A DNA stretch of 64,000 nt from Lithospermum erythrorhizon. Taxonomy: Eukaryota > Streptophyta > Magnoliopsida > Boraginales > Boraginaceae. The DNA lies in assembly GCA_019722365.1 (NCBI GenBank), contig JADFUC010000636.1, positions 48,043 to 112,042 on the forward strand, in the 5' to 3' direction. The position numbers were made by a program, and so were the translations under genes. The notes below the pieces were generated by a model. The model was not told the origin of the DNA, did no database searches, and worked only from the letters and a program-made list of their open reading frames with translations. How positions within the stretch are numbered: position 1 is the first letter of the stretch; each line of letters starts with the position of its first letter. Positions 48,303 to 59,059 of the stretch are shown here, piece by piece.

Positions 48303-51300
48303 CTTTAAATCAAGCAATTATCTTTTAATGCTCGAAAACAAAAACGTCACTATCAGGTCGGCGACAAAATAAAAATGCATTTTTTAACATCAGCGACGGA
48401 ATCCGTCACGAGGTTTTTTTGTTCCCCCTAATATTAGAATAGGTATGATTTTCTTTAAGAGAAAAATCCAAGCAATTCAAATTCTTTTTCTTACTTGTGC
48501 GGTCCATTCGGTGAAAACAAACGTCATGGTCCCATTCGGTGAAAACAAAAAAAAGCTTTTTTTCTTGTCGGTAGGAATGCGTGCGAGTTTTTTTCCATGT
48601 TCCCTTAATATTACCATAGGTATGATTTTCTTTGAAAATAAAAGCAATTCTAATGCTTTTAATCCTTAAAATCAAAAAATTTCACCCGTCCAATTAGGCG
48701 ACAAAAAAAAGCATTTTTCTTATCAGAGCGGGGAATCCAGATGCGAGTTTTTATTGATGTTCCCTAATATTAGCATAGGTATGATTTTATTTGGCGAGAA
48801 TCAAGTAATTCAATGCTTTAATACCAAAAACATCCGCAGTCGGTCGGCGACAACAAAACATGCATTTTTTCATATCGAGCGGAATCGGATGAGTTTTTTC
48901 ATGTTCCCCAATATTAGAATAGAATTATTTTTCTTTGAAAATTTCAACGGAATTATAATCTTGTCTGTGAAAAGCAAAGCTTCCTTGTCGATTCGGCAAC
49001 AACAAAAATGCCTTTTTCTTACTCTGACGGAATCCATAAGATTGTTGTTTCAATTTTCCCTAATATTAACATAGGTATGATTTTCTTTGAGAGAATCAAA
49101 GCGATTCTAATGCTTTTAATGCGCCAAAAAAAAAACATCACGGTCAGATTCGACAGCAAAAAATGCATTTTTCTTATCGAGCGAAATCATGCGAGTTTTT
49201 TCCATGTTCCCTAATATTAGCATAGGAATGATTTTCTTTGAAAAAATTCAACCAATTTTAATTCTTTTAATCTTGAAAATGAAAAATCCTTTGTCGATTC
49301 GGCGACGACAAAAATGCATTTTTCATATACGAGCGAAATCGCCGCAGTTTCTTTCCATGTTCCCCCTAATATTAGCATAGGAATGATTTTCTTTGAAAAA
49401 TTCAACCAATTCTAACGCTTTTAATATGCGAAAACAAACGTCAACTGTCGATTGGCGACAAAAAAAATGCATTTTTCTTATCGAGCGGAATAAATACGGA
49501 GGATTTTTTAGTTGTTCAGCTATATTAGCATAGGTATGATTTTCTTTGAAGAATCAAAGCAATACTAATGCTTTAATGCATAAAAAATAAAAAACGTTAG
49601 GTCGATTAGGTGACAACAAAAAATGCATTTTTTCATATCGAGCAGTTTTTTTCCATGTTCCTAATAGCATAGGAATGATTTTCTTTGAAAAATTCAACCA
49701 ATTCTAATACTTTTATGCGAAAAAAATGTCACGGGCGATTCGGCGACAATAAAAATGCATTTTTTTCTTATCCGAATGGAATCCGTACAACGTTTTTATC
49801 GATGTTCGCCTAATATTTGCGTAGATATGATTTTCTTGGAGAAAATCAAGAAATTCTAATGCTTTTCATATATGTGCGGTCCCATTTGGTGAAAGCAACG
49901 TCAGCTGTCCATTCGGAGAAAACAAAAAAATGTTTTTTCTTATCCGAGCAGACTAGGTTTTTTCGATCCTAATATTAGCATGGGTATGATTTTTCTTTAA
50001 GAAAATCAAACAATTCTAATGGCACAATACTCGAAAACAACGTCATTGTCCAATTCGACAAAATAAAAATGCATTTTTTCTTATCGAGCCGGAATCATAC
50101 GAGTTTTTCGATGTTCCGCTAAAATTAGAATAGGTATGATTTTATTTGAGAAAATCAGGCAATTCTAATGCTTTTCATACTTGTGCGGTCACATTCGAAG
50201 AAACAAAAAACGTCCGGTCCGTCAGCATTAAAAACTTTTCCTTATCGAGCGAATGCGTGCAGTTTTTTCAATGTTCCCCTAATATTACGATAGGTATGAT
50301 TTTATTTGAGAAATTAAAGCAATTTTAATGCTTTTATGCAGCAAAAATCAAACGTCACCCTCAGATTCGGCGACAGGCAACATTTTTCTTATCCGAATGG
50401 AATCCGTACGAGTTTTTTTCGATGTTCCCCTAATATGAGCATAGGTATGATTTTCTTTGAGAAAATCAAGAAATTCTAATTCTTTTAATATGCAAAAATA
50501 AACGTCCTTTGTCGATTGACGACAACAAAAAAATGCCTTTTCATCTCGACGAAATCCGTACAAGTTTTTTCCATGTTCCCTAGTAGCATAGGAATGATTT
50601 TAACTTTGAAAAATTCAATGGAGTCAATACTTTTAATATGCAAAAATAAAACACGTCACGGTCGATTCGGCAACAATAAGAAATACATTTTCATATCGAG
50701 CGGAACCCCGCAGTTTTTTCATGTTCCCAATTAGCATAGGAATTTTTCTTTGAAAAATTCAATAACTCAACGCTTTTAATGCAGCGAAAACTTAAAAGCG
50801 TCGCGGGCGATCCGGCGACAACAAAAAATGTATTTTTCTTATCGAGCGGAATCGTCTGCAGTTTTTCGATGTTCCCCTAATATTGCTAGGAATTATTTTC
50901 TTTGAAAAATTGACGGTCAATGCTTTTAATACGCGAAAACCAAAAACGTCACGTAACGATTCGGCGACAACAAAAAATGCATTTTTTTCTTATCCGAATG
51001 GAATCCGTACAACGTTTTTATCGATGTTCGCCTAATATTTGCGTAGATATGATTTTCTTGGAGAAAATCAAGAAATTCTAATGCTTTTCATATATGTGCG
51101 GTCCATTTGGTGGCAGAAAAACATCACGGTCCCGTTCGTAGAAAACAAATTGCTTTTTTTCTTATCCGAGCGAGGAATGCATCTGATTTTTTTATGATCC
51201 CCTAATATTAGAATTGGTATGATTTTCTTTAAGAAAATCAAAAGAATTCTAATACTTTTAATACTTAACGTCATTTGTCGATTCGGCGACAAAATAATAA

Positions 51301-54300
51301 TGCATTTTTTCTTATCCGACTTGAATCCGTGCGAGTTTTCGATGTTCCCCCTAATATTAGAATAGGTATGATTTTCTTTTGAAATTCAAAGCAATTCTAA
51401 TTCTTTTTCATACTGTGCGGTCCCATTCGGCGGCTCGCGTCAGCGGTCCCGTTCGGCGAAAACAAAGCCTTTTTTCTTATGCAGTGAAATGCCTCACGGT
51501 TTCTTTCATGTTCCCCTAATATTAGAATAGGTATGATTTTCTTTGAGAAAGTAAGCAATTTTAATGCTTTTAATACGCGAAAACAAAAAACGTCACGGTC
51601 CGATTCGGCGACAACAAAAAAAGCATTTTTTCTTATCCGTACGAGTTTTTTTTCGATGTTCCCCTAATATTAGAATAGGTATGATTTTCTTTGAGAGGGT
51701 AAGCAGATTCTAAATTCTTTTAATAAGCTAAAACGTCTTTATTCCGATTCGGTGACAAAGAAAAAATACTTTTTATTATCGTCTGATTTTTTATCGATGT
51801 TCCCTAATATAAGCATAGGTATGATTCGCTTTGAAATCAAGCAATTGAAATTCTTTTCTTGTGTGGTCCCGTCGAAAACAAAAAAACTTTGCGGTCCATT
51901 CGGCGAAAAGCTCATGCGTTTTCTTCTTATCAACGGAATGCGTGCGAGTTTTTCTATGTTCCCCTAATATTAGCATGGGTATGATTTTGTTGAAAATAAA
52001 TAATTCTAATACTTTTAATACGAAAATGAAAACGTCATGGTCAGTCGGCGACAACAAAAAATGGAGTTTTCTTATGCGAGCGAGAATCCGTGCGAACTTT
52101 TTTGATGTTCCCCTAATATTAGTATAGGTAGTATTTTTTGAATAATAAAGCAATTCTAATGCTTTTAATGCAGGAACGTCTACGACCGGAATCGGCGACA
52201 AAAAAACATTTTTCTTATCGAGCGGAATCCATACGATATTTTTATCATTCCCCACAATATTAGCATACGTGCTCGATTTTTGTGGAAATGAAGCAATACT
52301 AATTCTTTTTCATACTTGTGGTCTATTCGGCGAAAATAAAAAACGTTCGGTCCACGTTCGGCGAAAACAAAAAAATGCGTTTTTTCTTTCTTATCGAACG
52401 GAATGCGTACGAGTTTTTATTCGATGTTCCCCTAATATTAGCATAGATATGATTTTATTTGAGAAAATCAAACAATTCTAATGCTTTAATACAACGTCAT
52501 GGTCCAGTGCGACAACAAAAATGCGGTTTTTATCGAGCGAATCGATGCAGTTTTTTTCGATGTTGCCTAATATTAGCATGGGTATGATTTTCGTTGACAA
52601 AATCAAGCTAATATGCTTTATCTGAAAAGCAACGTCACGGTCGATTCGGCGACAACAAAAAATGCATTTTTTCTTATCGGCTTGCGTAATGCATGCGAGT
52701 TTTTTCGATGTTCCACAATATTAGCATGGGTATGATTTTCTTTGAAAATCAAGCAATTCTAATTATTTTCACGCTTATGCGGTCCGATACTTGGCGAAAA
52801 CAAAACGTCGCGCGATCCTGATCGGCGAAAACAAAAAATGCTTTTTTTTTCTTATCCTAACGAATGCGTCACGAGTTTTTGATGTTCCCAATATTACCAA
52901 AAGGTATGATTTTCTTTGAAAATCAAGCAATTCTAATACTTTAATGCGAAAACAAAAAACGTCCTGATCGATTCGGCGACAACCGCCATTTTCTTATCGA
53001 GCGAATCCGTATAGTTTTTTTCGATGTTACCCGAATACTAGCATAAGTATGATTTTAGTTGAGAAAATCAACGATTACTAATTCTTTTCCCCGCGGCTTT
53101 ATCTTGGGTCCCGTTAAGCGAAAACAAAAAAGCGTCATGGTGATAGAAAGCACAAACATTCTTTTTTTCTTATCCTAACGGCATGCGTCTGAGGGATTTT
53201 TCGATGTTCCCTAATATTACGGTATATGATTTTCTATGAAAAATCGAAGCTTAATCTTAATGCTTTTATGCAGCGAAAACAAAAAACGTCCTTGATCCGA
53301 TTCGACAGAAAAAAAGCATTTTCTTAATAAATCGAATCCGTGCGAATTTTTCGATTTTCCCCTAATATTACCATAGGTATGATTTTTGTTGAGAGAATCA
53401 GCAGATTCTAATGCTTAATAGCGAAAACAAACGTCATGGTCAGGTCGACAAAAAATGCGGTTTTTCTTATCCGAGCGGAATCGATACTAGTTTTCGATGT
53501 TCCCCTAATATTATCATAGGAATTATTTTCTTTCAAAAATTCAAGAAATTATAATGCTTTTAAGACGCGCAAACAAAAAATGTCACAGTCGATTCGACGA
53601 AAACGAAAAATGCATTTTTTCTTATCCGAATGGAATCCTTATGACGTTTTTATCGATGTTCCCCTAATATTAGCTTAGATATGATTTTATTTGATAAAAT
53701 CTAGCAATTCTAATGCTTTTCATATTTGTCTTGGTCGATTCGGAGAAAAATAAAAAAACGTTAACGGTCGAATTCGGCGAAAAAATGTTTTTTTTATTGT
53801 AACCGAGCGGAATGCGTGCGGTTTTGTTTAGTTGTTCCCTAATATTAGCATAGAGTATGATTTTATTTGAGAAAATGAAAACAAATCTAATGTTGTTATC
53901 TTAGAAAATAAAAAAAACGATCACGGTCCGATTCTACGACAACAAAAAAAGCACATTTTTTCTTATCGAGCGGGAAATCCGTACTAGTTTTTTCGTTGTT
54001 CCCTAATATTAGAGGTATGATTTTCTTTGAGAAAATCAAGCAATTCTAATTCTTTTCATAGTTATCGGTCCATTCGGCGAAATCAAAAAACATCGCGGTT
54101 TTTTCTTGTAGAGCAGGAATGCGTGCGAGTTTTTTCGATGTTCATAATATTACCGGAGGTATGATTTTCTTTGAAAATCGAAGCAATTCTAATGCTTTGT
54201 CTGCGAAAACAAACGTCCTTTGTCCGGGTCGGCAAAAAAGCATTTTTGCTATCGAGCGAGGTCCGTGCTAGTTTTTTATCGATGTTCCCCTAATATTAGC

Positions 54301-54574
54301 ATAGGTATGATTCTCTTTGAGAAAATCAAGCAATTCTAATTCTTTTCATACTTGTGCGGTCCCATTCGGCGAAAACAAAAAACGTTGCGGTCCCATTCGG
54401 CGAAAACAAAAAAATGCTTTTAACAGCATCCGAGCAGGAATCGATGCGAGTTTTTGTCGTTGTTCCCTAATATAAGCATAGGTATGATTTTCTTTGAAAG
54501 AATCAAGCAATTATAATGCTTTTAATGCAGCAACAAATAACGTCACGGTCACGATTCGGGGACAACAAAAAATG
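48303..54574 (+). repeat. Satellite array block 4 (about 40 monomers)
   Basis: The longest uninterrupted block. Landmark TAATATTAGCATAGGTATGA recurs about 40 times between 48,430 and 54,480 at a mean spacing of about 155 bp (range roughly 137-178). The consensus order is: TTCTTATCCGAACGGAATCC, a T-run, CGATGTTCCCCTAATATTAG, CATAGGTATGATTTTCTTTG, AGAAAATCAAGCAATTCTAA, TGCTTTTAATACGCGAAAAC, a CGTCACGGTCCGATTCGGCG segment and ACAACAAAAAATGCATTTTT. A longer variant replaces TTTTAATACGCG by TTTTCATACTTGTGCGGTCC and carries a doubled CCATTCGGCGAAAACAAAA segment. No stable reading frame crosses monomers. Confidence 0.95.
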
Positions 54575-54902
54575 CATTAGAATTGTTTGATTTTATCAAG
54601 AAAATAATACCTATAGTGACTATTAGGGGAACATCAGCATTCGATGCGCGTCAATCGGATAGAAAAAAAAAAATAGCATTTTTTGTTTTCGCGAATGAGA
54701 CAACGAAGTTTTTGTTTTCGGCAGACATGTGGTATGAAAGAATAGAGGAATTTCTTGATTTTCTCAAAAGCATCCTCTCTATATTGAGAGAGACATCGAA
54801 AAAAACTAATCTGAGATGAAAAAATGCTGATTTTGTTAGCGGTCAGACGATGGCGTTCTGTTCAGCGATATTAAAAGCATTAGAATTGCTTGAATTTTTT
54901 TC
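54575..54902 (-). repeat. Satellite array block 5, inverted (about 2 monomers)
   Basis: From about 54,575 the sequence reads as the reverse complement of the monomer: GCATTAGAATTGTTTGATTT, then CTATTAGGGGAACATC, then GCATTTTTTGTTTTCG. A second, more diverged inverted unit ends AAAAGCATTAGAATTGCTTGA at about 54,892, directly before the minus-strand LINE 3' end. The switch happens inside an AAATGCATT(A)-type palindrome shared by both orientations. Confidence 0.85.
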
Positions 54903-56424
54903 CCCAACTTAGATTTTTATTATTGAAATTAAAAAGAGTTCTACATAAGAGAGCACAATAATAATCTTGCCTCAAATACGTCAACTATATCAAAATAACC
55001 AACTAGAATTTGAAAATACAAAGGGAATTAGACCCCCAATCATACAAAACGACGATTAAGCGCCCCGTTTTCTTGATTTGATCCACGGGTTTGCCACAAC
55101 ATTGTACCAAACCAACAGTCCTTTCTCAACAGGCGAGATTCGTCTTGATCCCTTGGAAGCACCTCAAGTTCCTCTCCTCCCACAACATAGCCACAGTACT
55201 AACAAAAGCAACCTGCTTGATGCGGCGTTTAAGCTCGCATTCCCCGTTGTGCTTTCTCGACTACGGCCTATATTCCCCTAGCCTTTGCAAGATCAGCCTC
55301 CATACATACGCCGCATAAGGACACTCGAAAAACAAATGATCATGCATCTCAAGACCTCCGCACAACACACAATGGGGATCAACCTCCGTCCCAGCAACCT
55401 TGGCTTATCACTTTGTACTTTCAGTTTGTGCATAGTAAACCCGAGAGAATAAATGCATATTTCGGAATGCTATAATAACTCCATAGCCATTTACCCTAGC
55501 CAACAGCATCCCCCCTGCATCTCACATCTTCCCATAACATGCTACGCACAAAGTGCGCTAGCACCCATGACCTTGCTTTATCGGCCGCCTCGGAAAACAC
55601 TAAGTTCTAAAAGCTATCATGAACCTGCATAAGTCTCATAGTTTGCCTTCTAGCCCCAGGCATAACCCATTCAACCTCACTCAATTTAGCTCCAGATGGC
55701 ACCTGCAAACTAGCTCTCTCACCATCATCTAAGTAGTCTCACAATTGTCTGGCATACCATGGATGCGTGCCGAAAAACGCGTCCTACATTTCCCCTTAAA
55801 ACTGCGACTTTTTAGCGACGGAGGCCTCACTTTCAGGATGTTGTTCAAATACCAGGGATCTCTTTCTCCCTTCTTATAAGCCCACTTGAGACTTCAGCTT
55901 CAATACTACCCATTGCACCCGCAGAGAGTTTGCTTGATCTACTTGATATTCCAAAACAGCTTTCACAGGCGACTTGACTCCAAGTAAACATACATTTGAA
56001 CCCCAGGCCTCCTTCCTTCAAAGGCAAACACAGAGTCCTCCAAGCCACCTTAGCATGATACACCCCTTCTCGTTTACCAGCCCAAAGAAATATTCTAATC
56101 CTCCTCTCGACGTTCTTGAATAACATACCTTGGAATAGGAAGATTAGCACACCAAAAATTCTGCAAACCAAAGATAGAGGACCTCACCAACTGTGCTCTG
56201 CCCCCAAAACTCAAATGCCTTGCCTGCCATGAATTAATCTTTGAGCAAATCCTATCAGTTAATCCCCTATAATCCTCACAAGTCAAGTGCCCTGAAGATA
56301 AAGGAACCCCAAGATACTTCATTAACAAGTATTACCAAATCCATGCTCGGCGACCTACAAATACTCTCCTACCGCGTGCCCACCTTTGCCAGAAATAGAC
56401 CTTACTCTTTGCACAATTCAACTA
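54903..56424 (-). mobile_element. 5'-truncated L1-type LINE, same family as the 40-45 kb copy
   Basis: The 3' end (minus strand) reads TTTCAATAATAAAAATCTAAGTTGGGG at about 54,935-54,908 (quoted in part), matching the end of the plus-strand LINE. Coding pieces: K-Y-L-G-V-P-L-S-S-G-H-L-T-C-E-D-Y-R (about 56,325-56,270) and I-N-S-W-Q-A-R-H-L-S-F-G-G-R-A-Q-L-V (about 56,235-56,180), then W-R-T-L-C-L-P-L-K-E-G-G-L-G-F-K (about 56,050-56,000). These are the end of RT and the following region. The copy begins only at about 56,420, just after the RT core, so it is strongly 5'-truncated. It joins a copia LTR on that side. Frameshifts and stops make it inactive. Confidence 0.85.
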
Positions 56425-56732
56425 GTATATCATCCATTCCTTGATATACTGGTAATTACATTCCTTGATATATACACAGTAATTACATTCTAATATAATG
56501 CTTGAAAGAGCTATTTTTGGCATAACCTTCAAGCATTATATATACTCTTGATTTTCTCAAAGAAATACACTCCCTATTGAATGTAATATATTTTGAGTAA
56601 AGACACAAGTGTTAAAACAGTGCAAACCTGAAAACATTGAATGTCAGACCAGCTGTCGAGAAGCGTGGTGGTGTGTCAACACAAAAACAACAAAAAACAA
56701 ATAGTCTGAACCAAATAAGGGACTACCACGCA
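56425..56732 (-). mobile_element. Truncated copia 3' LTR (U3 part)
   Basis: It follows the polypurine tract and starts about TGCGTGGTAG on the minus strand. It is AT-rich with inverted 'aagcattatat' segments (about 56,493-56,505 and 56,531-56,541). It contains CTTGATTTTCTCAAAGAAAT at 56,547-56,566 (plus strand), which shares 19 nt with the satellite hairpin. It stops after about 300 bp at the LINE 5' end. Confidence 0.55.
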
Positions 56733-56734
56733 AC

Positions 56735-56751
56735 TACTCCCCCTATTTGGC
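56735..56751 (-). other. Copia polypurine tract
   Basis: The minus strand reads CCAAATAGGGGGAGTA, the G-rich tract expected just before the 3' LTR and the site of plus-strand priming. It lies immediately downstream of the extra ORF. Confidence 0.65.
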
Positions 56752-56765
56752 ATAAGCAGGCCAAG

Positions 56766-58778
56766 TTAGATTACATGGAAGGCGAGAATGCCGCCGGGAC
56801 CCAGCGTTAGGTGGTGTGTCGGCCTTACCGGCATTCTCGGAAGGTCTTGGCAGTTGGAGACGGCGATGCAAGGCTTGAATACAGCTTGAAGTTCAGCCAC
56901 CCTAAGTTTCTTTCGCTGAATATCTGTTTCCAGCGTCTTCTTCTCATCCTCATAGGCTTTTATCAACAGTGCAGCAGCCTCCCCCACCGGGTGTACCGCA
57001 GTTTTCAACCCACTTTCATTGCCAGCATCCATACTCTTGCCAGAGTTCAATTTATCAGTGATGGTGATGGTCTTGGCATCTTCTCCTGGTCCATCTTCAG
57101 CTTTCAAGATCTTAGGATGTTGGGCAATCAACAGACTACATATCAGACTAGGAAAACCAATGGTCTTCAATTTTGCACCAGTCCTAGCATGATCGACTGA
57201 CCCCCAATCGAAATATGATGATCCTTCAAAAATTTAGTTCTTGACCGGTCCCCATCACGCCATGACTCTCCCCTGACTTCCTCACATTAGTATTATCGAG
57301 GTAGGAATAAGATTTGCAATAGCGATCTTATGAATAACTGACATACCTAAGGCGAGGAGACGAGGCTTGTAGCTGACCTTTGTTTGGCGTCCGATTAAAT
57401 CATTCACTTTGTTAAGGTGCGGATTATATCGTTCGACTTGAGTTGAACCAGTGAGCCCTCCATTGTGTACATCATAATGCTTGTTGATCATTTACGGACT
57501 AAAGTTGAACAACATATCACAGCTTTACTTTGCAGTGAAACATAGTGCTTGTTGGATCAACAATCTCCTCTGACAGATTACAAATAAATTCACTTGATAC
57601 CCAGCGATGAGGACCCGATCTCTTGTGAAATAGTCAACATCCCTGCCTCCTCGATAATGTCCATGTAAGCTTGATTGTTCCTTGTAGCCTCAGAGAGCTG
57701 CCTTTCTGGGAGAATCTTCCTAGCACAAACAGAATTCCATCACGATGCCGTTCTCTTGAATTAAAACATGATTCCATAGTGGATACTTAAATCTGATTTC
57801 CTTAGCAATTCTTACATTGTTTATTCTATTTCGATCATCATTCAACTTCATTTTCCCTTTGGATTTTCTCTTGACAAGGTAGATAGTATCCTCTTCCTCG
57901 GAATCTACATAAATCCATTAGAACTGTCTTTAGCTTTCTCTGAGTAATTTGAGAAATGTTGGTCCACTTTTAACTAACAGGCATATTGTCGATTTTTGTT
58001 TCTCGAGAACAGAGCCTCTTTGCCCGCTTTTCTTACTCCTCACGCCTTCTTTAGGATTAGATTCCTCCAAATCTGTTTGATCATCAGATTTACCTTGCCC
58101 TTCTTCAAGCCTCTGCAACTTCTCGTTTGGTTTTAATAGCGGCCCATTTCTTGTCCTCTCAGACCCCAGAAGTTTCAGAAACAACTACTACATCATCATT
58201 ATCTAAAATCTTTTTAGAGGACTCATCATCATTCTCAGTTGGTTTCACGATCCGAGGAACATATCTAGTTGGAGGTTTTACGTTTCCTCAATACTCTTTT
58301 AATCCTACACCTACTTTTTCCCTTTTTCCAGTTTAATCGAAGCTTTCGACGCTGATGAAGTACGCGGCGTGACTCTCTTAGGACTAGACAAAATGGAATT
58401 GTCACTTGACACTTGATCCTCAACCTCACATTCGAGAATCATAATGACTACCATTTCGACTTCAATTGATTCTCCAGGAATTTCAGCATTGTCTACTTTA
58501 GGATCAGAAGTAGAGGATAATTTAGGGTTCTTACCAGTGTTTTCACTTGTTGGAGGGGCATTCTCATTATGATCATCAGTATCAGGCCTTGATGAAGTCT
58601 CCCCTACCACTGCATTGTCCTTCCAAGGCAAACCCAAATTTTCAGGCCTTGGATTTTGTCCTTCCGATTGTTGTTGGGCTGGGATTGTTTGTAGTGGAAT
58701 AGGTTCTCCCCTTTCATTTTCGCCAATATGCGGAACAGAACTTGCTCCTCTGACACTTCCTCCCTTTGTTCTGGCCAT
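56766..58778 (-). pseudogene. Extra ORF downstream of copia pol (SIRE-type ORF3), disrupted
   Basis: A minus-strand ATG at 58,778 opens with M-A-R-T-K-G-G and a low-complexity acidic/Ser-rich region to 58,311. Further pieces lie at 58,184-57,930 (highly charged), 57,491-57,282 and 57,170-56,766. The last two contain L-G-M-S-V-I-H-K-I-A-I-A-N and K-T-I-G-F-P-S-L-I-C, resembling the 'putative plant transposon protein' domain. A short heptad-rich stretch (A-L-L-I-K-A-Y-E-D-E-K-K-T-L) suggests a coiled coil. In SIRE/Maximus elements this position holds an ORF often called envelope-like; its function is unproven. Here it is broken into at least four frames. The piece at 57,282-57,929 is mostly unreadable. 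Confidence 0.65.
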
Positions 58779-59059
58779 CTTGAAGAAGTAAAAGAAGATT
58801 TTTGAATTTGGTAGGTTTTTCGGAGAGATTTCGATTTTGAAGAAGAAGTTTGATGTTTGTAAGTGAACTATGCGTGGTAGGATGAGTAGCCCAGTGGTGA
58901 GAAGAAAGCTGTTGTACCACGTTCTCCAATAAAGGCGCAAGCAATAAATTCTGATTAACCACCAATTTGCAAAACATAACCGTTGAGCCTTTTTGGCATC
59001 CGGCATTATAGACTTGGCTCTCCCCGATGAGTGTTATAACGATGCGATAGTTGCTATTT

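Noticed and set aside
45400..52480. Many 60-150 codon open frames inside the satellite (recurring F-G-E-N-K and G-M-I-(F/L)-F-E peptides)
   Set aside because: They arise from the AT-rich monomer in several frames and on both strands and are interrupted at differing places. No frame continues across monomers.
48600..54170. TAATATTAC nonanucleotide, as in geminivirus replication origins, in a few monomers (for example near 48,605, 50,278, 53,217, 53,370)
   Set aside because: The monomer consensus is TAATATTAG. The C versions are scattered single-base variants without the flanking GC stem of a geminivirus origin and with no Rep-like gene.
54583..54819. 78-codon plus-strand frame at the array inversion
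   Set aside because: It is the reverse complement of satellite monomers, and similar sequence elsewhere is not coding.
34788..54902. Array considered as CRISPR-like or as rDNA spacer
   Set aside because: The unit is ~155 bp repeating throughout with no unique spacers. The host is a plant and there is no rRNA sequence nearby.
58311..59006. 231-codon frame considered as a host gene
   Set aside because: It lies directly after copia RNase H on the same strand, with its probable ATG at 58,778, and fits the extra ORF of SIRE-type elements.
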